Positions 35,616-46,127 of a DNA stretch of 64,000 nt are shown here, in pieces. Each line of letters starts with the position of its first letter. The stretch's first letter is position 1. A program made the translations under genes and the position numbers. This DNA is from Gloeopeniophorella convolvens. Lineage: Eukaryota > Basidiomycota > Agaricomycetes > Russulales. The stretch lies in assembly GCA_022496205.1 (NCBI GenBank), contig WTXD01000003.1, positions 248,001 to 312,000 of the forward strand. Reading direction: 5' to 3'. The notes under the pieces were generated by a model, which saw only the letters and a list, made by a program, of their open reading frames with translations, made no database searches and had not been told where the DNA came from.

Positions 35616-38037
35616 ATGCCAGCCTCCTTTACGACGTCGCTCCCGGTAGCATCAACATCTCTGAAGCGCAAGCTCCTCAACGACGACGCCGATCACGAGT
35701 ACGGCCGGCCTTCCAAGCTCCCCGCCATCGCTGAGACAGACGCGGAACGACCAATCAAGCCCCTGCGACAGAATGCCACGGTCACGAACACCAACGGTGC
35801 TCGAAAGCTCGGCGTCGGGCCACCGCCTCTCACCAAGCCACGCGCACCCGCGCTGTCTGGTCCACCGCCAACCACAATCACCACTCGCTCGACTCGCGCA
35901 TCCAGTGCGCCGCCCAGATCATCCGCCTCCCGCTCTGTGTCTCGAACAAACACCCATACCCGGAGAGCCGGCGCACGGACTGCATCGGGTCCACAAAGAC
36001 CAACAACCGGCGCCGGGACGGACCCTGGTTTCTGCTTCCAACCTCTTCAAAGCTATCCACAGCCCTCTTCAAACGCGCGGTCGGCCGAAGATGCGCGTCT
36101 GGCTGCCGACATGGACGCAGAGCGCATGAAGGTCGCCGCGCTGCAAGCCGAGCAGTCCTCCCTCTCGCGCAGCGTCGCCGCTGCGCGTTCCCAAGAAAGC
36201 ACGCAGCGGCGCGAGCTGATCTCCCGGACCGCAGACGAAATCGACGCCCTGCGCAAGCGGCACGCACGCGAACTTATAGAGCTCGAGGAGGACGCCCGCC
36301 GGCGCGAGCGCGAGCTGCACGATGCGACCGCCGACCTCGCGACGACGCGCGAGGACCTCGAGCGGGAGCGCAAGGCCTCGGCGGCACTGAGGGACGCCCT
36401 CTCCCAGTCGAACACCGCGAACACCTCTCTACAGGCGCAGAGCTCCGCCCTCCAGTCGCAGCTGGACGCGCTGCGCGCCGCGAACGACGGCACCGCCGAG
36501 ACGGTCATGACGCTCCGGCTCGAGCTCGAGGCGGCGCAGCGCCGTATCGGAGAGCTTGAGGAGGAGGCGCACGAGGCGGAGATGACGCGGCGGCGGCTGC
36601 ACAATATGGTACAGGAGCTCAAGGGCAATATTCGTGTGTTCGCGCGCGTGCGGCCGCTGCTGGCCTCGGACGTGTCGTCTCCGGAAGACGAAAAAGTGCG
36701 GAAGGAAACTTTGGCGAATATGGCGTTCCCGGATAGGGATAATCGGGAGATCGTGCTGAGCTCGTCGAGCGAGAGTGCAACTGGTCAGGAGCGGAAGGAG
36801 ACGTGGAACTTTAGCTTTGATCGGGTGAGTTCTGCTGTTTGCCTACATCTAGGAGATCTCAACAACGTATTGGAGTTCAGGTGTTTGAGCCTCAGAGCAC
36901 ACAGGAGGAGGTCTTCGAGGAAATCTCGATGCTGGCGCAGAGCTGCGCGGACGGTTACAACGTTTGTATCTTTGCTTATGGCCAGACTGGCTCTGGCAAG
37001 TCGTTCACCATGGAAGGAGGCCCTGTGAGCACGCCCGTTGCACCTTCTGTGGCATTGACAGTCTGACATGTCGTGAAGACGAGTGAGAATGCGGGTATGA
37101 TACCCCGCGCGGTCGACCAGGTCTTCCAAGCCACCGAAGAGCTCAAGAGCAAAGGATGGGAGTATATACTCGAAGGCCAGTTCCTCGAAATTGTGAGCCA
37201 CCCGTTAGCTCCCGCTCGTCCCAACAACTCACGAAGCCTCCCAGTACAACGAGACGATCAATGACCTCCTCGGCAAGGGCGAATTCGACAAGAAGAAGCA
37301 CGAAATCAAGCACGAGAAAGGCACGACGCGCGTCACCGACGTCGTCGTGAAGCCCCTCCGTTCGCCCGCAGAGGTCCGCGCGCTGCTCGCGCTCGCCAAC
37401 TCGCGGCGCACGGTCGCCGCGACACTGATGAACGAGCGCTCATCGCGCTCGCACTCGGTCTTCACGCTCCGCATCCGCGGCACGAACACGCACACCGGGC
37501 AGGCGTGCGAGGGCGCGCTGAACCTCGTCGACCTCGCCGGGAGCGAGCGGCTCAATGCGAGCGGCGCGGGGAAGAACAAGGACCGGCTGCGCGAGACGCA
37601 GAACATCAATAAGAGCCTGAGCGCGCTCGGGGACGTCATCGCCGCGCTAGGTGAGAAGAGCGACAAGAGCGACAAGCACATCCCGTATCGTAACTCGAAG
37701 GTGCGTCAGGGCTGCGCTGCGCGGTGTCGAGGGATGGGGTCTGACGCCGCGCGCAGCTGACTTATCTGCTGCAAAACTCGCTGGGCGGCAACTCGAAGGC
37801 GCTGGTAAGCGCAGCGTGTGGTCGGGAGGCGCTGTGGGCTGACCTCCGTACAGATGTTCTTGAACCTCTCCCCACTGGCTGCTCACCTCAACGAGTCGCT
37901 GTGCTCGCTCCGTTTCGCGACCAAGGTGTGCATCATCCCTCTCTCCAATGCGCGCAGATTCCTGACACCCATCCGCCCCGTGATAGGTCAACAACACGCA
38001 CGTCGGCACCGCGAAGAAGCAAATCAAGAGCACGTAG
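35616..38037 (+). CDS. KAR3: Kinesin-14, C-terminal motor (Kar3/KlpA type)
   Basis: This is a minus-end-directed microtubule motor for spindle and nuclear movement. Start is ATG 35616 ([20 protein letters not shown]), stop TAG 38035-38037. A disordered basic tail is followed by a coiled coil of about 180 residues (about 36100-36610; AAALQAEQ-like, [18 protein letters not shown]). The neck is [15 protein letters not shown] near 36619. Motor motifs in order: P-loop [15 protein letters not shown] near 36978, [15 protein letters not shown] (switch I) near 37430, [12 protein letters not shown] (switch II) near 37520, and [19 protein letters not shown]. It ends soon after the motor (KKQIKST). Motor at the C-terminus and the neck sequence define kinesin-14. 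Exons join in frame, with short introns near 36825, 37025, 37192 and 37702. Confidence 0.95.
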
Positions 38038-38335
38038 GACGCGTGACCTCGTCTGTATACCTGATTTTGTCGCACCGGACCTTGCTATTGTTCCGCCTTC
38101 TCACCTTAACATTATTTCATCCCCATCTTCTATCGCTGTTGCACCCCTGCTTTCGCTGTCAGGTAGAGCAGCACCATCTGTAATTTATAGCATCTGTCTC
38201 GGCCCAGCGCGAGCTCTCACCGGCAGTAGAAACCAACTTTGACTCTGGATATATATGCACAAACGGTATGATACATAGCAATACAGACGAACAACAAACA
38301 CATGCAACGCAACGCAGCTCGCTAACCTCGCCATC

Positions 38336-40440
38336 TCATGACTTGCCCCCGCGCTGCGCCTGCGCCTCGCGCCGCGCGTCGCTCGCCCACTTGAAGAACT
38401 TGCACTTGTACCGCGCGTCGACCTCCTCGCGCAGGCGCTCCGCGGGCCCGCGATCCCACCCGGGCCCGACGGGGCGCGCGCACACGTAGAACGCGCGGCC
38501 CTTGTTTGGGCCCGGCCTGTTCACGCGGAACTCTTTCGTGGGCTCGTTGTGCACCGTGCAGAGCGGCGGCGGCATGCGTGTGAAGAGGGCCGACCAGGAC
38601 GCCGCGGCGTCCTCGGGCTGCGATTGCGATGCGATTGGGGTTGAGTGGCTCGACCGGGCGGGCGCAGCTCGGCGACGGCGAGCGTGGGAAGGACTTCTTC
38701 GCTGTCGTCGCAGAGGTCGATAATCTCGGCGGGCTTCGGGGCGGACTTGGACGTGCTGGGTTTGGCGAAGAATGCAGAGAGCTTGGCTTGACCGGGTTTG
38801 GGCTTTTTGGACTTGGAGGGCCCGGCGGCGGGGGCGGGCTCTGCGCGCGGCCGCTTGCGCGTTTCTGGGAGGCCGGCTGCAGTTTGGACGCGGTCTGGCT
38901 GGAGGCTGGGGTCGTCGGGGACGGGGAGGGCGGTGGCTCTGTGGCGGTTTGGCTGAGAGGTTGCTCAGAAGCCTGCGACGAGGGAGCCTCCTCCAGCGTA
39001 GGCGTAGGCGCAGGCGCAGGATCGGAGTCGAGGACATCAAACGCGGTCGCCAGCGCAGACCGGGCTTTTGGCGGCGTCACAGACGGCGCCTTGCGAGCGC
39101 TCGAGGGCGCCTTCGTCCCCGACCCGCGCTTCACGAAGAAACTCGACATGAGCGTCTGCTTCCCCTGGAACTCGGGCCAGTACTTCGCCGCGAGCCGCGG
39201 CGGCTCGCGCTTCGCGGCGTCCCCGCGCATGTGCATCAGCTCGCGCAGGACGAGCGTCTCGCCGGCCGCGGTCGTGATCTCGTCGTGCAGGTCGACGAAG
39301 ACGGGGCAGTGGTCGGAGCCCTTGACGGACGGCTGGATGTCGCACGCCTTGACCCACGGGAGCAGGCCGGGCGTGACGAGGACGTAGTCGATGCGCGTGC
39401 CGTAGTTCGTCTCGCGCGCGCCGATCTTGGTGTTCCAGCCTGCGCGCAGCACAGCGCGTCGCATCAGCACGCACGGCGGCTGCTAGACTAGGGAGAGGGG
39501 ACCCACAGGTGTACATCCCCTCGCGGTCGGGCCAGAACTGCCGGCACACGTCGACGAGCGGCCCGCGCGGCGCCAGCCAGTCGCGCATCCACGCGCGCGC
39601 GGGGTGCGCCCAGAACGCCGCGGCGTTGCTCGGAGGTGCCCATCGCAGTGTCGCGCGGCGCGGCGCACACGTTGAGGTCGCCCAGCACGACGACCTCGCG
39701 GCCGGCCGCGACGAGCGCGCGCACGCGCGTCGCGAGCAGCAGGTGGAAGTTCATCTTGTACGGGAGGCGCGCGTCGGAGCCCTCGTTCGGGCAGTAGAGG
39801 TTGAGCAGCACGAACGCGCCAAAGTCGAGCGCGAGCGCGCGGCCCTCGGTGTCGAGCGCGAGGAGGTCGTGCGGCGTGTGTGCGTCTGCGTCTGGGACGA
39901 GGTCGAGCTCGTGCGCGGCTGGGTAGGACGCGGAGACGCGCTCGGCGGGGGCGAGCGGGGGTTTGGGCTGCAGGCGCCCTGAGAGGCCTTCCTCGGCTTT
40001 TAGGGGGACCGCGCTGGTCGTGGAGGTGTAGACTGCGACGCCGCTGTATCCCCTAGCGACGCGGGGAAGGAGAAGAACGAGTGGAAAGAGTCCGGGAGCG
40101 CGACGTCGCGGCCGATGGCCGCGCGGCTGGTTTTCATCTCTGCACGACGCGGTGAGTGCGCGCAGCGCGCGAGACGCAGAAGAGGCCACCGCACCCTGGA
40201 AGCAAAGTATGTCCGCTTGAAGTTCTTTGAGGATGTCATCCCAGTTCTTGAAGGTGTTCCATCTGCGCGGCGTCAGAGCCGCCCGCTGAGGCAGAGGTGT
40301 GTACTCACGGGTGATATTGGGGTATTGTTCGCACACCATTCTGCTCCGCGACGCGTCAGGCCAGGCTCGCGTGAACGGATGTCGCACGAAGCGAGAGGGC
40401 CGGCGGGTGCACTTACGAGATTCCACGACAAGATTCGCAT
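38336..40440 (-). CDS. APN2: AP endonuclease 2 with C-terminal zf-GRF
   Basis: This class II abasic-site endonuclease/3'-phosphodiesterase serves base excision repair. Start is ATG 40440 (MRILSWNL, then an intron, NGVRTIPQYHP). The ExoIII-type core shows WDDILKELQADILCFQ, EMKTSR, YSGVAVYTST, NLYCPNEGSDARLPYKMNF, VVVLGDLNVCAAPRDT, TNYGTRIDYVLVTPGLLPWV and KGSDHCPVFVDLH. A low-complexity linker follows, with QAKLSAFF near 38745 and the acidic EIIDLCDDSEEV. The zf-GRF at the end is LCTVHNEPTKEFRVNRPGP and GRAFYVCARPVG; stop 38336. In-exon frame breaks are needed near 40063, 39640, 38863 and 38657. Three fit one missing base in a run; the one near 39640 is more complex. As given, the frame is broken. 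Confidence 0.9.
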
Positions 40441-40686
40441 GCGTGAGAGAGGTGGTGGTCTTTTGTCCGGCTCTGCGCCCCGCTTTGAAGTACTAGGGAT
40501 GGAGAGGCGTTCGTGTCGGTGGGCGGCTCCGCGTTGCCAACGTCGAACTCAAACGCGACCCGCGAACGTCGGGGAGCATTCCACTGCATGGCACGTGCTC
40601 GCCACGCGACCCGATCCGCTTCTCCGAGCGCACACCATCTGCTTTCTCTTCTATACTCTGCGTTACCCTGTCTTCTAGACCTCATC
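40441..40686. promoter_or_regulatory. Bidirectional promoter of APN2 and BUD20
   Basis: The opposed start codons are 246 bp apart. A short CT-rich run (TTTCTCTTCTATACTC) precedes the BUD20 start on the + strand. No other element is identified. Confidence 0.5.
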
Positions 40687-41238
40687 ATGGGCCGCCTTCG
40701 CAGATCACGGACACACAGAGCACAGAGAGACGTGCACCGCGCCAGCCGCACGAGGGTGCGTCTTCCAATTCAAGCCGGTCGCCCATGCTGATAAACTTTT
40801 GCACTTAGGCCCGTGGAAGAGATATTGACCAGATTCAACTCATCGACCTGGACCCCAAGGTCTGTCGCACAGCTGTGAAAGGTACCCACGTCTCTCACGT
40901 CTATCTATTCAGACCCGGGCAAAGTTGGAGGCACAGGCGTTGGACTACGAGAAGCCTGGCCTTGCCCAACACTATTGCGTCGAATGTGCAAAGTGCGCCT
41001 CATTTTCTGCTTTTCTTTCCAGAGCTTGCTCATTTTCGTCTTGGTATCCAGGTACTACGAGACCGACGCCGCTTTGCAATCACACTGGAGGAGCAAGGTG
41101 CACAAACGGCGGTGCAAGGCCCTCAAAGAGCCGGTCTATACCATCGAGGAGGCCGAGCGTGCGGCGGGGCTGGGCAGAGATGACAGGCGTGCTGCTGCGA
41201 CTGAGCCCGAGCCAGACGTGACCATAGCTGAATTATAG
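40687..41238 (+). CDS. BUD20: Bud20/ZNF593-like C2H2 protein, pre-60S export factor
   Basis: This small zinc-finger shuttling protein acts in export of the pre-60S ribosomal subunit. Start is ATG 40687 (MGRLRRSRTHRAQRDVHRAS), a basic start typical of the family; stop TAG 41236-41238. The single C2H2 finger is CVECAKYYETDAALQSH followed by H after five residues (SKVHKRR), split by an intron near 40995-41049. Before it lies DIDQIQLIDLDPKT, conserved in Bud20. The acidic-basic tail ends with EPEPDVTIAEL. Four exons join in frame. Length of about 115 residues matches the family. Confidence 0.92.
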
Positions 41239-41484
41239 TCGGACACATCATTTCTGGGGTCGCTGTACGTGCGGAGTAGAAAAGTAGTCTAATTTATTTC
41301 TAGTCACGCCAACGACAAGCAGTGGTTTCTCCAAGCCATTGGGTCGCACATCAACGCTCTTCTGAGGGGTATCGACACGGTCGCACAAGGAAAGAGATGA
41401 TGTATTCATGCGTGAGGGAGCATGCTGACCATGGGGGCATGTCATATTGCAATAAGCAGAGGAGTAATGCGACAGAATACAGTA

Positions 41485-42132
41485 ATCAGATGTTGGAGGG
41501 GTACAGCATCTGGGAAAAGTGTGAGCGTCAAGACTGGTGGTAGGGTGCGGGCGACGTACGATGCGGACGCTCGCGCCGAATGCGTGTGGGGGCAGGTTGG
41601 ACCTGAATTTTGACTTGACAACACCGTTGTTGCCGTGCGGGCGAGTCACACGTCTGCGCGGCCCGTGAGCGATTGGCCCAACCCCGATATCTGAGGATCA
41701 CTCACCCCCAGATGACGCGAACCTTCGACCCCGCGATTTCGCGCTTGGCACGGTAGACGTACGCAACGCGCTGGATCGGTGCAGTGTGAGCGTATGTGCC
41801 GGATAGCAGGGGCGCAGGATGCGCACCTTGCCGAGGTAGAACTGGGCATCCTCCTTGTTCGCGACCCCCTCGATCTGGAGGAGGGAGGTGTTGGGGTGGG
41901 TGTTGCGCTTGCCGCGCTTGTGGCCGAGTACGCGTCCCTTGCTGTAAAGTCTGCGCAGGAGATGAGCACTCGGATCCCACAGGCGTGCAAGGTATGCGGG
42001 GGGTATGTCATCCCGATGCAGCACGACGCATCCACCGCATTCCAGTGCCTCCGGGACCGCCTCCAGCAGTCCAGGAGAGCCCAACGGGGCCTGGAGAGGG
42101 ACAGAAAAGTGTACTGACCGTGTGGATCCCAT
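41485..42132 (-). CDS. RPL33: Ribosomal protein eL33 (L35Ae / Rpl33)
   Basis: This is a structural protein of the large cytosolic ribosomal subunit. The first exon is tiny: ATG 42132 encodes MGSTR, followed by an intron of about 170 nt (GTCAGT...GCGCAG). The next exons give [60 protein letters not shown] and [20 protein letters not shown]. The last exon is MLYPSNI, stop at 41485-41487. Every exon joins in frame and the full length is about 107 residues, as expected. A short first exon and long first intron are usual for fungal ribosomal protein genes. It is divergent from the arginine gene. Confidence 0.96.
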
Positions 42133-42556
42133 TTTGAGCCTTGAAGTCGTCCGCTGGCTGTCTTGTGGAGTGTCGGCGAGGGCGGGACTGGGCCTGGTAA
42201 AGTTTGAGTGTGACTGTCACGGCCGCGTGGTGGGTGTCACGGGGATGGTGGACCCATAAAAGGGAGGAAGAGTGACACGGGGAAAGTGCCATTGACGCAG
42301 TCCTTCGAGGGCTGCACTCGGCCGCCGCGCTCTCTCGGCGTGTTGAGTAACGGAGCAATGGCAGAATGACCTCTTCTGCGATGCGGGTCGTCTTGTAAAC
42401 AGTCGCCGCACGGACCAGCTGTACTTATAATACCCAGCCGGGTCTCCTGTTCATGGAAATACAATCCCTGCTTGCCAGCGCACAGCGCCCCGGCTCCCCC
42501 ACATATTCTTATACCTGCTCAGTCGAACAACAAGTGTCTGCTTGACTCTGCCCGTC
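42133..42556. promoter_or_regulatory. Divergent spacer between RPL33 and ARG7
   Basis: This 424 bp must contain both promoters. A TATAATA-like sequence lies near 42427 on the + strand, about 130 bp before the ARG7 start. No other feature is identified. Confidence 0.45.
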
Positions 42557-44100
42557 ATGCCGCTGCCCACAGCGTGGAGCGCTTCGCCTCGACGTCGACC
42601 TTACCGCAAAACCGCGCCGTCCAAGGCCCACCTGCACAAGCCCATCGCCGACGACCTCTTCCCGCAGGGCTACCTCGTCGGCGGCGTCCACTGCGGCGTG
42701 AAAAAGAACCCCGCCGTGCTCGACCTCGCCCTCCTCCTCTCGACCTCCCCCCGCCCGACCTCTGCCGCCGCCTGCTTCACCCGCAACGCCTTCCAAGCCG
42801 CGCCCGTGACCGTCTCCAAGGCCGTCCTCGCCCAGAGCGCCGGCCGCGCCCGCGCGCTCGTCGCCAACAGCGGCTGCGCGAACGCCGTCACCGGCCGCCA
42901 GGGCCTCGCCGACGCCTGGGCGATGGTGCGCGCCGCGGACAACCTCCTCGCCCCGCCCGCGACGCCCGCCGACCCCCCGCAGACGCTCGTCCTCTCGACG
43001 GGCGTCATCGGCCAGCCGCTGCCCATCACGCGCATCCTCGCCGCGCTGCAGCCCGCGGGCGCCGCGCCCGCCGCGCTCGGGCGCGGCTTCGGCGCGTGGG
43101 AGCGCGCCGCGTGCGCGTTCATGACGACCGACACGTTCCCGAAGCTGCGCGCGCGCGCGCTGCGCGTCGGCGGGCGCGCGTACCGCATCGCGGGGCTCGA
43201 CAAGGGCGCGGGCATGATCCACCCGGACATGGCGGGCGCGCCGCACGCGACGCTGCTCGGGTGCGTCGCGACGGACGCGCCCGTCGCGCCCGCGGCGCTG
43301 CAGGCGGCGCTCGAGCACGCCGTGCAGCGCTCGTTCAACGCGATCAGCGTCGACGGGGACATGTCGACGAACGACACGGTCGTGGCGTTTGCGAACGGCG
43401 CGGGCGCGGAGGAGGGCGCGGAGGAGATCGACGCGGCGCGGGATCCTGCGGCGTATGTCGAGTTCCGCGACGGTTTGACTGAGTTTATGCAGGAGCTCGC
43501 GCAGCTCGTCGTGCGCGATGGCGAGGGCGCGACCAAGTTCGTCACAATCTCGGTGGATGTGCGTCGTCCCAGACGTTTGGTTTCGCGGATTAGGCAGCTG
43601 ACGCCTCGAGCAGGGCGCTGCGACTTTCGAGGACGCTCACAAGGTCGCGTCTAAAATCTCTACCTCTGCACTGGTCAAGACCGCACTGTACGGCGAAGAC
43701 GCCAAGTGAGCGGCCCCAGCCACGTCCACACACACCCACCTGACGAGACTCCCAGCTGGGGCCGTGTCCTGGCCGCAACCGGCTCGGTGCCCCTGTCCGT
43801 CCCCGTCGACCCGACGCGTGTGAACGTCTCGTTCGTGCCGACCGACGGCTCCCCCGTCCTCCCTCTGCTCGTCAACGGCGAGCCCGAGACCGTCGACGAG
43901 GTGCGCGCCAAGGAGATCCTCAGCGTGGAGGACCTCGAGATCCGCGTCGAGCTCGGCCTCGGCTCGGAGAGCGCAAAGTACTGGACGTGCGACTTTAGCT
44001 ACGTGCGTACCGCTGCTGATTTAGAAACGAATGTATTACTGACGACGGGGTATGTCATGTACAGGAGTATGTCAGGATCAACGGCGATTATCGGAGCTAG
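42557..44100 (+). CDS. ARG7: Bifunctional glutamate N-acetyltransferase / ornithine acetyltransferase (ArgJ)
   Basis: This mitochondrial enzyme recycles acetyl groups in arginine synthesis, moving acetyl from N-acetylornithine to glutamate. Start is ATG 42557 ([20 protein letters not shown]), an Arg-rich, acid-free opening suited to import; stop TAG 44098-44100. Motifs: [53 protein letters not shown] and [12 protein letters not shown]. The self-cleavage site is expected in HATLLG, before Thr232 by my count from the chosen start. Later come [36 protein letters not shown] and the end [11 protein letters not shown]. Three introns near 43559, 43707 and 44001 join in frame. All hallmarks are intact, so it should be functional. 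Confidence 0.95.
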
Positions 44101-44306
44101 ATGGACCAAGAAGACGTCTGGTAACTAGAGCACAAAAACGGCGGGTCGACGGGTTGACGCTATGATGTGTGCATGTGTATATACGAAGGAGCGAGCGTAT
44201 GAAAACGATAACTTATATCACAACGTGGCAGGAACGAGCACCGTAAAGCTGTGCGCAAGCCCACATTTTGCCTTACACAAACCGTGTGCATGCCGCTACC
44301 AAGGCC

Positions 44307-45544
44307 TCAGCCCAGCGAGTCAAAGCGCGAGCCCGTGCGCTTCGGCGCCGCCGCGGCCTGCTCCGCCATGCGCGCATGCTCGAGCTCACGCTTGTGCGCC
44401 GCGAACGCAGCCTGCTGCTCCTGCTCGCGCTCGCGCTTCGCCTCCTTGAGCGCCGCGTGCTTCTGCGCGTTCTGGCGCTGCTTCTTCGTCAACGGCGGCG
44501 GCGCGCCTGCCGTCGACGCCCCGCCCGCGCCTGCGTCCGCCTTGGTCGCTCCTGCACAGGCTGTCAGTCAGCAAGGAAGGAGGGGAGGAGGGAGGAGAGA
44601 GAGGGACTGACGCCGCCGGCTCCTGACGACGCCCCAGCCGCCGTCGTCCTCGCCCGACGCGTCCTCGTCGACCTGCACGCCCTCATAGTCGTCCCACGTG
44701 AACCCCTTTGCGGGCTGCTCGCCCGGCGGCGGGCGCACCGGCACGACGCGCAGCGCGTCGGACAGCGACGCCGCGGACGCGGACGCGCCGAGCGCGCTCC
44801 TGCCACCCATGTGCGCGCATCAGCACCACCCACACACACCGTGACAGCGGCGCACGCACCCGTCGAGCCCGGACGGCAGCTCGTCCTCCGTCGTGCGCTC
44901 CGTCACGGCGACGAGTTGCCCGTCGCGGACGTCGTGATCCCCGCGTCGCTCGTCACCACGTCCATCTGCACGCGCGGCGCGCCCGCGCCCGCCTCCGCGC
45001 CCGCGTCGGGCTTCCTCTTCCGCGCCTCGACGCGCGTCCAGCGCTCGCCCTCCGCCTCCGCCGCCGGCGCCTTCTTCGCGCGCGGCGCCTTCCCTACGGG
45101 CGTTGGCGCCGCCGACGCCGACGCATCGGACGTCTCCCCGCCGGCGCGCTTGCCCGCCTTCTTCTTCGGCTTCTTCGCGCGCGCGGTGGGCGCAGGCACA
45201 GACGGCGCGGGCTGCGCGTCGTCCGACGCGGGCGCATCGAGCCCGCCGGGGATGACGACCTCGGGGAAGGCAACGACGCGCGCGCGCGGGGGCGGCGGCG
45301 GCGGCTGCGCGGGGGCGGGCGGCGGCGCGTCGAGCGCGTCGAGGTTCTTGAGCGTCGCGTCGCCGGGGAGCTGCAGCTTGCGCCCGCGCTTCTTCTGTCC
45401 GTGCAGCGCGGCGGGTGCGGGGACGACTGTGTCGCTGTCCGTGGCCTTGTCGGCGTAGCGCAGGTAGCCGTAGCCGAGCGCGCCGGCGACGGCGGCGGCT
45501 GCGACGAGGGGCTCGGCGGGGATGCTGCTGGTGGCTGCGCCCAT
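44307..45544 (-). CDS. Lys/Ala-rich protein of unknown function with N-terminal hydrophobic segment
   Basis: I do not recognise the family. Start is ATG 45544 (MGAATSSIPAEPLVAAAAVA), with a hydrophobic stretch LVAAAAVAGALGYGYLRYA at about residues 13-31 that may anchor it in a membrane. Then come KKRGRKLQLPGD, a Pro-rich run, lysine clusters (ARAKKPKKKAGKRAGG), WTRVEARKRKP, and the tryptophan-bearing FTWDDYEGVQVDEDASGEDD with GGWGVVRSRRR. The last exon is a charged helix, LTKKQRQNAQKHAALKEAKR, ending RTGSRFDSLG; stop 44307. One in-exon frame break near 44940 (CCCC on the + strand) is needed to reach the plausible segment DGQLVAVTERTTEDELPSGL. The layout (anchor, basic disordered body, W motifs, helix) faintly recalls metadherin-like proteins; I do not claim that. 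Confidence 0.65.
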
Positions 45545-46127
45545 GGGTGTTCTGTGTGTGTGTGTTGGGAGAGGGAGAGAGGAGAGGGAGAGGTGGGAGA
45601 CCGAGGAACGGTCGCTTCGGCCGGTGTGACGTGGGCGGGCGGGGGCCGCGTCGGGCCGGATGGTTGCCGACGCGCGCTTCGAGCCTGCCACGACGCCTGG
45701 CACCGCACCCAAACTCAGACTCGGAATCCTGTCCTCAGTGCCAGAACAGACTCGCTTTCCCGCAGAAAAAAAAAAGAAAAGCTTCTTGGCCTTCAGTGCA
45801 ACGAAGCCTACCAACGCGCACCCTTACTTGACACGATACGACACCCCCGAGCCTAAAGCACACCAATGGGGCTACAATCAGCGGCCACCGCGAGGGTTGC
45901 TGCTGCGCATTCGGCGGCCACCATACGAGGGGTGCTTGGCACAACTGGCAGCGGCAGGCAGCAATTAGCAAGCAGTGTATCTCTTCTGAGGGGGGTATGT
46001 GTGCATGTACGTAGACAGAACAAAGTGTGCTCCAGCCAACCAGCCAAGCCAACCAGCTGCGTGTGCGCGCCAACCAAAAAAAATAAACGCAATGCGATGT
46101 GACGCAAGAAACGACCTCTGCCAGGCC
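45545..46127. other. Spacer between two orphan genes on the minus strand
   Basis: This 583 bp holds the promoter of the upstream-reading Lys/Ala-rich gene and the 3' flank of the next. A short A run lies near 45768. No gene is seen. Confidence 0.45.
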
